A stretch of DNA of 12,002 nucleotides. Origin: Eubacteriaceae bacterium UBA1433 (lineage in GTDB: Bacteria; Bacillota; Clostridia; Eubacteriales; UBA1433). Under the pieces are notes generated by a model. It worked only from the letters and a program-made list of their open reading frames with translations. It was not told the origin of the DNA and made no database searches. Each line of letters opens with the position of its first letter. Position 1 is the stretch's first letter. Both the position numbers and the translations under genes were made by a program. Shown here piece after piece: positions 6,425-11,915 of this stretch. The DNA lies in the NCBI GenBank assembly GCA_002329295.1, contig DCTT01000018.1, forward strand, positions 97,656-109,657, given 5' to 3'.

Positions 6425-7554
6425 TGCGCTACCTCCGACTCGTCGTTTGAATATTGTCGGCTGAGAGTGGTGAGCAGACTGCTTTTCGTAATCAGCCCTA
6501 ACAGATTTCGATGTTCGTCTACAACGGGAATGGAAGAACTGTTGCCTTCATTCATCAATTCTAAAATGTCAACAATATTCATATCCGGTGGGATGGTGGG
6601 GCACTGTGACTGCATAATCTCAGAAACAGCTTGTTGCGGATTTTTCATCATTTGCAATTCTTGTGCGAATACAACGCCTAAAAGTTTATTTTGCCTGTTT
6701 ACAATCATCAGGCTGTCCACTTGGTTCAGCCGCATTTTTTCGATGCAACGAATGGTGGTGGTTTGTGCAAAGGCGCTGACGGGGTTCGTAATCATAATGT
6801 CTTGTGCGCGAATAAATTCAGGGGATGACCAAATGCGATTTCTGCCGATGAATCCTGCCACATAGTCGTTGGCGGGGTTTTTCATTATTTCTTCCACAGT
6901 GTCGTATTGAACGATTTTGCCTTCGTGGAGCAGACAGATTTTGTCTGCGATCTTAATGGCTTCGTTCATGTCATGCGTCACAAAAACAATGGTTTTTTGT
7001 ACTTTTGATTGCAAATCCGCCAATTCGTCTTGTAATTGAGAACGCGTGATCGGATCCAATGCCGAAAAAGGTTCATCCATCAAAATAATCTCCGGATCAC
7101 AGGCAAAAGCCCGTGCTACGCCGATACGTTGCTGCTGTCCGCCCGATAGTTGGAAAGGATAGCGATCAAGAAATTGTTGCGGATCAAGGCCGACCATCTC
7201 CATGAGTTGGATGCTCCTTTTGGCTATCTGTTCCTTGTCAATCTTTTGTAATTTGGGAATAATTTCAATATTTTGGCGCACGGTCATATGAGGAAAGAGA
7301 CCTGTTTGCTGAATGACATAACCGATATTTCGTCGCAATTCTACTTCGTTTTGCGTAAAAATACTGCGACCGTTTATGAAAATATCCCCTGATGAGGGTT
7401 TGATAAGGCGGTTAATCATTTTTAACAACGTGGTTTTGCCGCACCCGCTGGGTCCGATTAAAACAACGAGTTCACCTTGTTCGACTTTGAAATTAATGTC
7501 AGAAACGACGAGATGCTGATCATATTGTTTGGAAATGTTTTGAAATTCCAGCAC
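6421..7554 (-). CDS. opuCA: OpuC-type osmoprotectant ABC transporter, ATPase with two CBS domains
   Basis: A 377-residue ATPase that powers compatible-solute uptake. Walker A GPSGCGKTT is at 34-42, the Q-loop Gln at 83, signature LSGGQ at 136-140, Walker B IILMDE at 156-161 with catalytic Glu161, and the switch His at 194. Two tandem CBS domains fill about 245-370, each with the usual sheet-helix pattern. In OpuCA proteins of Listeria and Staphylococcus these domains bind c-di-AMP and inhibit transport, so the same control is plausible here. The start is GTG, placed by GGAGGAGG 6 bases upstream. It is the first gene of the operon, has its own near-consensus promoter, and lies about 100 bases after the BusR-like regulator. 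All catalytic motifs are intact. Confidence 0.93.
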   Translation of the reverse strand: MLEFQNISKQYDQHLVVSDINFKVEQGELVVLIGPSGCGKTTLLKMINRLIKPSSGDIFINGRSIFTQNEVELRRNIGYVIQQTGLFPHMTVRQNIEIIPKLQKIDKEQIAKRSIQLMEMVGLDPQQFLDRYPFQLSGGQQQRIGVARAFACDPEIILMDEPFSALDPITRSQLQDELADLQSKVQKTIVFVTHDMNEAIKIADKICLLHEGKIVQYDTVEEIMKNPANDYVAGFIGRNRIWSSPEFIRAQDIMITNPVSAFAQTTTIRCIEKMRLNQVDSLMIVNRQNKLLGVVFAQELQMMKNPQQAVSEIMQSQCPTIPPDMNIVDILELMNEGNSSSIPVVDEHRNLLGLITKSSLLTTLSRQYSNDESEVAQ

Positions 7555-7611
7555 GTTAATCCTCCTCCCCAGAGTAACAACTCTTTCAATGGATTAAAGT
7601 TGCTGCTTTGC

Positions 7612-7640
7612 AGTATAACATATCGGAAAAAGGCTGTCAA
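7612..7640 (-). promoter_or_regulatory. Strong promoter of the opuC-type operon, with a dyad at the start site
   Basis: On the minus strand TTGACA (7640-7635) and TATACT (7617-7612) are 17 bases apart, and TGT before the -10 makes it an extended -10. A perfect small dyad, CTGC-N3-GCAG (7603-7613), covers the end of the -10 and the expected start site. It is a candidate operator or an early RNA hairpin. The promoter lies between the regulator's stop codon and the ATPase start, so the transporter can be transcribed independently of the regulator. Confidence 0.8.
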
Positions 7641-7656
7641 GAAATGAGGGAAAAAA

Positions 7657-8280
7657 TTATTCGAACAACAATTTCATTGATGCAAGATGCGACGCGGTGT
7701 CACCGACAATAAAAAGAGAATCGCCTTGACAAAACGTGGCATAGGGACCGGGGGAAAGAATCAGTTCTTCTCCATGGCGTACGGCAACAATTGTAGCTCC
7801 GGTCAAATGCCAAAACTGCAACTCGTTGGCTGTTTTGCCCAGAACTTTACATGCGGCAGTGATTTTGATTTCGTAAGGATTCAGTGAACCGATGACATGT
7901 GTTTGTTGTGTTTGGTTGACGGCAAACTGGATTTTATCTAAAATATCTTGAATTTGACGGTTTTGTTCTTCGGCCCAGGAGTCCAGATCTTCTTTTAGCG
8001 TAGCCAGTGTATCAAAACCTTCGTTCTTTTTTAGAAAATCAGCTACTTTTTCAGTGGAAACAACTTTAATGCCGCTGCCTTTTTCGGTTTGTAAAATGCC
8101 GACATCTTTCAGCAAAAATACAGCTTTGCGAATGGTTTCGGGGGAAACCTGGTAGTGGGAAGCGAGCATAGAACGACCAAAGAGCTTATCTCCTTGTACA
8201 TATTTGCCACTGGCGATGTTTTTGGCGATATCGATAGCGATTTGTCGATAAAGCGCCATGGTAACTTTTTTTGCTTTCAT
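7657..8280 (-). CDS. busR: BusR-like regulator: GntR winged helix + coiled coil + RCK_C (TrkA_C)
   Basis: A 207-residue regulator. Residues 8-75 form a GntR-type winged helix (ALYRQIAIDIAKNIASG, then VSPETIRKAVFLLKD, then the wing KGSGIKVV). Residues 76-130 are charged and heptad-like, as expected for a coiled coil. Residues about 133-207 form an RCK_C/TrkA_C domain with WHLTGATIVAVRHGEELILSPGP and FCQGDSLFIVGD. This order and length match BusR of streptococci and lactococci, a c-di-AMP-binding repressor of the betaine transporter genes. Lying just upstream of an OpuC-type transporter strengthens the match. The ATG at 8280 is preferred because GAGGA lies 5 bases upstream; an in-frame TTG at 8337 has no such site. 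The RCK_C domain implies a c-di-AMP ligand by homology only. It may share a transcript with the DUF3842 gene 63 bases upstream. Confidence 0.85.
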   Translation of the reverse strand: MKAKKVTMALYRQIAIDIAKNIASGKYVQGDKLFGRSMLASHYQVSPETIRKAVFLLKDVGILQTEKGSGIKVVSTEKVADFLKKNEGFDTLATLKEDLDSWAEEQNRQIQDILDKIQFAVNQTQQTHVIGSLNPYEIKITAACKVLGKTANELQFWHLTGATIVAVRHGEELILSPGPYATFCQGDSLFIVGDTASHLASMKLLFE

Positions 8281-8309
8281 AAAATTCCTCATTGATAATG
8301 TAATGCAGC

Positions 8310-8330
8310 AAATGTGTTTGATGCTGTTTG
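8310..8330 (-). promoter_or_regulatory. Candidate operator upstream of the BusR-like gene
   Basis: On the minus strand this reads CAAACAGCAT followed by CAAACACATTT. The first ten bases are identical to the element upstream of the DUF3842 gene (8770-8792), and the remainder also aligns with one small gap. It lies in the 63-base gap before the regulator, where an autoregulatory site would be expected. No clear promoter is visible in this gap. Confidence 0.35.
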
Positions 8331-8343
8331 TTGACAAAACGGA

Positions 8344-8754
8344 TTATGAGCTTTGATACAAAATCACCTGTTGAACGATATCATCGATGTATTGGTTAAG
8401 GGGTTTGTTTTGTATTCCCGCAATGGAGACATTGCATTTAGAGATGGGTAGGAGAAACTTTGGTGCAGGACTGGAAGAGACGGCCTCGGCAATTCTTGGA
8501 GAAACTTCTCCAAACATAGCGTTGGAGAGGATAATGCCGATAGGGCCTACAATCATGTCACAATTGCGACAATTGTATAATATGGCGTTTTCGCCGGTTG
8601 CTGCATGATCGGCGCCTGCTTTCATCATGGCTGCGGTTGCCAGGGAGTTGGTGCCGGCAGCGATAATAGTAACATCGATATTAGCGGCTCTGATCTGTTC
8701 GATGATATTTTTGCCGATGCCGCCGCCTTGACCGTCAATAACGAGCAATATCAT
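8344..8754 (-). CDS. DUF3842 family protein, function unknown
   Basis: A 136-residue soluble protein. It opens with a beta strand and glycine loop (ILLVIDGQGGGIGKNIIEQI, residues 2-21), as in Rossmann-like nucleotide folds. Alternating strand-helix pattern continues, with IIAAGTNSLATAAMMKAGAD, then YNCRNCDMIVGPIGIILSNA and a conserved-looking ISKCNVSIAG segment. Cys residues in the NCRNCD and SKC parts could bind a metal or be redox active, but that is speculation. The pattern fits DUF3842, an uncharacterised Bacillota family. The ATG at 8754 is chosen because AGAGGTGA lies just upstream; an in-frame start at 8826 lies on the promoter. It is the first gene of the leftward block and may be co-transcribed with the BusR-like regulator. 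Possible ligands such as nucleotides or dinucleotides cannot be read from the sequence. Confidence 0.82.
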   Translation of the reverse strand: MILLVIDGQGGGIGKNIIEQIRAANIDVTIIAAGTNSLATAAMMKAGADHAATGENAILYNCRNCDMIVGPIGIILSNAMFGEVSPRIAEAVSSSPAPKFLLPISKCNVSIAGIQNKPLNQYIDDIVQQVILYQSS

Positions 8755-8769
8755 GCTATTCACCTCTGT

Positions 8770-8792
8770 AAATGCTGTTAAAATGCTGTTTG
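8770..8792 (-). promoter_or_regulatory. Tandem 11-bp direct repeat between promoter and DUF3842 gene
   Basis: AAATGCTGTT occurs twice on the plus strand (8770-8779 and 8781-8790), one helical turn apart. On the gene strand it reads CAAACAGCAT plus AACAGCATTT. It lies in the leader between the -10 and the ribosome binding site, a typical repressor position. A related copy lies upstream of the BusR-like gene. Confidence 0.45.
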
Positions 8793-8797
8793 TCAAT

Positions 8798-8826
8798 ATC
8801 ATATAACAATACGAAAAAACCTGCAA
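8798..8826 (-). promoter_or_regulatory. Promoter of the DUF3842 gene
   Basis: On the minus strand TTGCAG (8826-8821) and TATGAT (8803-8798) are spaced by exactly 17 bases. The -35 lies within the dyad CTGC-N2-GCAG (8821-8830). A separate TTGACA further in (8796-8791) has only a poor -10 partner (ATTTAC). Confidence 0.6.
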
Positions 8827-8840
8827 GCAGAATATAAAGG

Positions 8841-8870
8841 TTGTTTTTCGAAGTAGAATTAGTATATAAT
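8841..8870 (+). promoter_or_regulatory. Promoter of the membrane protein at 8900
   Basis: TTGTTT at 8841-8846 and TATAAT at 8865-8870 are spaced by 18 bases. It is back to back with the DUF3842 promoter: the two -35 regions are about 15 bases apart. Confidence 0.6.
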
Positions 8871-8899
8871 AAGTTCATATTGCACAAGAGGAAGAAAAC

Positions 8900-9433
8900 A
8901 TGAAAAAAGAAAAAAAAGATAAAAGCATTCGATGGAAAGTGGTATTGGATGGGGATGAATACGAAATAAAAATCGACATGAGCCCTTTTACAGGAAAGCA
9001 TAAAATTTATGTTGACGATGAACCGGTGCCCTTTGAGACCCCTGCGCTTATCAGTCTGATTGCGGGATTTGACCAATATATCAAGATAGGGGACAATCAC
9101 CTTTTCGTTACCTGCAGAGGGGGAAAATTGGATTTGTCTATTAATGGTATTATGCGCTCTTCAAAAGAAGAATTTGTGCCTATGCCTAAAATGGAAAAGT
9201 GGATGTGGATATTATGTTTGTTTTTGGTGCCGCTTCCGATAGTGAAACGAGATGCGATTTCGGCATTGTTTGCTGTCGTGGGAATCTTTGCCTGTATTTA
9301 TTTTGCGATGAAGCCGAATAGTGAAAAAACCAGAATAAAGATGGCCACTGCGGCAGTGGCTCTGCCCTGGACCATATTGGTGATTTTTCCGTTTTTTATA
9401 GAATTTTTTCAAAAATTATTTTCGGGGCTTTAA
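8900..9433 (+). CDS. Membrane protein with an N-terminal beta domain (possibly FAIM1-like)
   Basis: A 177-residue protein. After a basic start, residues 10-95 look like a cytosolic or surface beta domain. IRWKVVLDGDEYEIKID, the turn PFTGKHKIYVDDEPV and a later LFVTCRGGKLDLSING resemble the FAIM1-type beta sandwich (W-x-V-x-L-dG, tGk-x-x-IyVDg). The similarity is short and I treat it as tentative. Three membrane segments follow at about 99-115, 119-137 and 147-170. GAGGA lies 7 bases before the ATG. The gene is divergent from DUF3842, has its own promoter and ends at a strong bidirectional terminator, so it is monocistronic. No enzyme motif is visible; function is unknown. Confidence 0.8.
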   Translation: MKKEKKDKSIRWKVVLDGDEYEIKIDMSPFTGKHKIYVDDEPVPFETPALISLIAGFDQYIKIGDNHLFVTCRGGKLDLSINGIMRSSKEEFVPMPKMEKWMWILCLFLVPLPIVKRDAISALFAVVGIFACIYFAMKPNSEKTRIKMATAAVALPWTILVIFPFFIEFFQKLFSGL

Positions 9434-9442
9434 TTAAAGTAT

Positions 9443-9478
9443 AAAAAAACAAGATGATTTTTATCATCTTGTTTTTTT
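9443..9478. terminator. Bidirectional terminator between convergent genes
   Basis: A perfect stem pairs 9443-9457 (seven A then ACAAGATGA-type sequence) with 9464-9478 around a 6-base T-rich loop. The A-run and T-run flank the core CAAGATGA/TCATCTTG on both strands, so it can stop the membrane-protein transcript and the leftward cyclase transcript. Confidence 0.9.
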
Positions 9479-9493
9479 CTTTTATAAGTGATT

Positions 9494-10159
9494 TCAGTCA
9501 AAAATCATCGCATAGGCTCGTGTTGGTGAACCGCTGACTCCACGTAATTTTAGAGGAACAGCACTGAGCCAGCAAGTGTCATAAGCCAGCAGCTCTTTTG
9601 GGAAAAACAATTCTTCCAGCGCCCAAATGTTGTTAGAAAGCAGCACTTCATGTGAAGGACGTCCTGTGCCTTCATACCATCCTCCTACGCTCATGCCGTC
9701 GGTTCCCACACCCTTGATTTGTTTTTGCACAAAAAATTCGGCGGCTTCCTGACTTACATAGGGCCAATCTTTGTAATAGGCTTCAGTAAAGCTTCTTTTT
9801 TCACCCCAGCCTGTGTAGAGGAGTACGATGCATCCGGCTGTGATTTTCTCTGCAAAGGGCTTTAAGTGTGTTAAATCAATACCTTGTTTCGGTTGAATTT
9901 GATCGGCCAGATTGATGATAATCGCTTCGCCCATAAAGTCTTCAAGCGGCATTTGGTCAATGGTTTTGCCATCGGCAAAAAAATGATAGGGAGCATCTAA
10001 GTGCGTGCCGGTATGTACGTTCATATCCAGTCTTTCGGCAGTAAATCCGTCGAAACCTACCACTGCTTCATTTTTGATTTCCGGATAAGCAAAAGTGGGC
10101 CAGGCGGGACAGTTGTGATAGGTTGGTTGTGACAAATCAAAAACTTGAAAGGATTTCAT
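9494..10159 (-). CDS. Cyclase/kynurenine-formamidase-like metal-dependent hydrolase
   Basis: A 221-residue enzyme of the cyclase family (PF04199), which includes bacterial kynurenine formamidase KynB and isatin hydrolase. The metal motif H-x-G-T-H-x-D-x-P-x-H is complete, with His49, His53, Asp55 and His59. The second conserved part carries His170 and, 12 residues later, Glu182, matching the remaining zinc and catalytic positions of KynB-type enzymes. The length is normal. AGGAGG lies 7 bases before the ATG. The gene is monocistronic, with its own promoter and the shared terminator. No tryptophan-degradation genes are nearby, so the substrate (an N-formyl amide, a cyclic amide or another small molecule) is open and I give no symbol. 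Confidence 0.9.
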   Translation of the reverse strand: MKSFQVFDLSQPTYHNCPAWPTFAYPEIKNEAVVGFDGFTAERLDMNVHTGTHLDAPYHFFADGKTIDQMPLEDFMGEAIIINLADQIQPKQGIDLTHLKPFAEKITAGCIVLLYTGWGEKRSFTEAYYKDWPYVSQEAAEFFVQKQIKGVGTDGMSVGGWYEGTGRPSHEVLLSNNIWALEELFFPKELLAYDTCWLSAVPLKLRGVSGSPTRAYAMIFD

Positions 10160-10193
10160 TTCTTTTCCTCCTTAAATAAGTTTATTATTTTTT

Positions 10194-10222
10194 ATTTTAT
10201 CAAAAAAAAGAAATGTTATCAA
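10194..10222 (-). promoter_or_regulatory. Promoter of the cyclase-family gene, with repeated TTATCAAA
   Basis: On the minus strand TTGATA (10222-10217) and TAAAAT (10199-10194) have a 17-base spacer. TTATCAAA occurs twice on the plus strand (10197-10204 and 10216-10223), 19 bases apart and covering both hexamers. An inverted TTGATAA lies at 10245-10251. These could be operator half-sites, though the DNA is very AT-rich. Confidence 0.55.
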
Positions 10223-10713
10223 ATTTAGAACACTTGCTTATTTGTTGATAAAATTAAAAAGCATATCTCAGACCTATTGTTAAATTTCGGTTTAATATAA
10301 TACAGCGAATCCGAAATAATACGAATACAAAAGTCTTAAGTAAATATTGGGCGATATAGGCAACCTCTATTGCTGATGTTTTTTATGAGCAGCGTCTGCG
10401 AAAGGGCGGAAGTCGCTTAAAAAATGTTTATTTCATTAGTTTTTTTTTGAAGTTTTTCCAATCCGCAATTTTTTCATCCTCAACGAATATCGCCATTGAA
10501 CCCAAAGATTGGGAACAGTTCAACATTACTATAAAACCTTTCCAAAAGAAGCAAGCTTACATTAACTTTATATTGTCATAATATTTTTTTTACATTTCCA
10601 TGCTACACTTAACTGGGGTAATATGAATGAAGTTTTGAAACATACCCTGTATAATGAAAAAATGTCTGTGCAACAGAGAAAAATATGAATTTATGCCTCT
10701 TTGAAAGGACAAG
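10223..10713. other. Gene-poor stretch with hairpin island and possible gene debris
   Basis: No gene with a normal start and ribosome binding site is visible. A TATAAT at 10296-10301 has no good -35. A hairpin with a T-run lies at 10351-10384, and a second small dyad, GCAG-N3-CTGC, lies at 10389-10399. A rightward frame is open from 10360 to a stop at 10579-10581 without an ATG. A leftward frame runs from 10556 to a stop at 10428-10430 and contains an ATG at 10526 (32 codons). Both read like protein in places, and at most one is likely to be real. Before the EAL gene, a TATAAT at 10650-10655 is the only promoter-like element, with TTGAAA too close to be its -35. Confidence 0.5.
10351..10384 (+). 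terminator. Hairpin with T-run in the intergenic region (terminator or small RNA 3' end)
   Basis: GCGATATAGG (10351-10360) pairs with CCTCTATTGC (10364-10373) in nine of ten positions (one G-U) around a CAA loop, and six T follow at 10379-10384. No rightward gene precedes it, so it would either stop stray transcription or end a short RNA started near 10308. Confidence 0.45.
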
Positions 10714-11532
10714 ATGCGAGTGAATCCTACGAAAACGTTAAATAAGATTTTGAATAATGAGCATATCCGTCCGGTTTACCAGCCTATTGTTTCTTTGCAA
10801 AGCGGTGCCATTTATGGTTATGAAGCTTTAAGTCGCATAACTTTGCCGAATTGTCATTTGAACATAGAAAAACTTTTCGAAATGGCGACCGAAACCCGAA
10901 AATTGTGGGAGTTGGAAAAGCTTTGTCGGACTCAGGCTCTAAAGGGTGCCCGTGCGAAACCTGTTCAAAGAAAGATTTTTTTAAATCTGGATCCTAATAC
11001 CATTTATGATCCCCAATTTATTTCAGGGTTTACGCAAAAAAATCTCCTGGATTTAGAACTAAACTCAGATGATATTATTTTTGAAATCACAGAAAAAAGG
11101 TCAGTTTCTTCGCTGAGTGCCTTTACAGAAGCCATCAGCCATTACCAAAGTCAGGGCTTTAAGGTTGCTATTGATGACTTTGGGACCGGTTATTCAGGGT
11201 TGGCTCGGATTTGTTCCTTTTCTCCCGATTTCTTAAAAATTGATATGTCTATTGTGCGCGGTGTTCATCAAGACAGCAAGAAACGCTCCATTACTCTGGG
11301 TATTGTAAAGCTTTGTAAAGAAGTGGGTGTTCAAATTGTTGCGGAAGGAATCGAGACAGAAGAAGAGCTGGCAACCCTTATTGAACTGAATGTGGATTAT
11401 GGACAAGGATATTTTTTGGCTCGTCCCAACGAAAATTTTCAAACTTTGCGGGCAGAAGCAGAGGTAATGATCCGGCAACTGTGTCTAAGAAGCCATAAAC
11501 TCTCTTCCGGCTTTCCGGCGTTTGAACTGTAG
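10714..11532 (+). CDS. Stand-alone EAL-domain c-di-GMP phosphodiesterase
   Basis: A 272-residue cytosolic protein that is almost entirely one EAL domain (about 15-240), expected to cleave c-di-GMP to pGpG. The signature is EAL at 37-39. The metal and catalytic positions all look present: Asn91 (FLNLDP), Glu124 (FEITE), Asp154-Asp155 (DDFGTG), Lys175 (LKID), Glu211 and Glu214 (AEGIE), and Gln231. The DDFGTG loop is intact, so I expect an active enzyme. No sensor, membrane segment or GGDEF domain is attached. About 34 residues follow the domain and end abruptly, so loss of a longer C-terminal region is possible. AAGGA lies 4 bases before the ATG. The gene sits between two gene-poor stretches without an operon partner. 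Confidence 0.9.
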   Translation: MRVNPTKTLNKILNNEHIRPVYQPIVSLQSGAIYGYEALSRITLPNCHLNIEKLFEMATETRKLWELEKLCRTQALKGARAKPVQRKIFLNLDPNTIYDPQFISGFTQKNLLDLELNSDDIIFEITEKRSVSSLSAFTEAISHYQSQGFKVAIDDFGTGYSGLARICSFSPDFLKIDMSIVRGVHQDSKKRSITLGIVKLCKEVGVQIVAEGIETEEELATLIELNVDYGQGYFLARPNENFQTLRAEAEVMIRQLCLRSHKLSSGFPAFEL

Positions 11533-11915
11533 GAGCCGGTTGTTGAAATAAAGCTCCTTGTTTCCTTGAACGAGAAAGCTTTCATTTACAAATAAATACC
11601 GGATTTTTTTATTTTGCCCGAAAATACCGACGCTGGAGCGACAGGGTCATTATTTTTGCACAAATTCAACAAGTCTTTGAGGATTTGCGAAACGGACTAT
11701 GATGTCGTTTTGAATGCGTGTAATGAACGCTTAAATGAAGAATAGATAGGGGATATATGAGATTTGGATATTGACAAAAAAAGGGGAATGTATTACTATA
11801 AAAAGATAGGCTATATATAATAAAATCAAGTTTTGTTACTGTTATTGAATAAGTATGATATGCTGCTGTAATGGAATCAAAACCTGCAATTTTTAATGAG
11901 CTCCGGAGACAGTCA
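11533..11915. other. Gene-poor stretch downstream of the EAL gene
   Basis: AGGAGC (11531-11536) can pair with GCTCCT (11553-11558), but the loop is long and no T-run follows, so I do not call a terminator. In frame with the EAL gene, after two stops, an open stretch of 49 codons runs from 11596 to a stop at 11743-11745. It has no good start and may be debris of a longer protein. The right half is very AT-rich and holds a near-consensus promoter at 11771-11799. Confidence 0.5.
11771..11799 (+). promoter_or_regulatory. SigA-type promoter reading toward the right window edge
   Basis: TTGACA at 11771-11776 and TACTAT at 11794-11799 are spaced by 17 bases. A weaker pair, TTGTTA (11833-11838) and TATGAT (11854-11859), has a 15-base spacer. 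Either could drive the partial gene at 11916, with a leader of 50-110 bases. Confidence 0.55.

Noticed and set aside
6467..6865. Rightward open frame of 132 codons inside the opuCA-like gene
   Set aside because: It is antisense to the CBS domains of a clear ABC ATPase and has no start signals.
8281..8337. N-terminal extension of the BusR-like protein from a TTG at 8337
   Set aside because: The extra 19 residues do not resemble the family and cover the candidate operator, and no ribosome binding site precedes the TTG. GAGGA precedes the ATG at 8280.
8755..8826. N-terminal extension of the DUF3842 protein
   Set aside because: The added 24 residues would be encoded by the promoter and the direct repeats. 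The ATG at 8754 has a ribosome binding site and places the first beta strand at the N-terminus.
8756..9100. Leftward open frame of 114 codons between DUF3842 and the membrane protein
   Set aside because: It covers two promoters and the start of a better supported gene, and its composition is skewed to Phe.
10635..10655. TTGAAA plus TATAAT as the promoter of the EAL gene
   Set aside because: The spacer is only 9 bases, too short for SigA. The TATAAT alone may still act, but I do not call a promoter.
11531..11558. Hairpin after the EAL gene as a terminator
   Set aside because: Only six pairs, a 16-base loop and no T-run after it.
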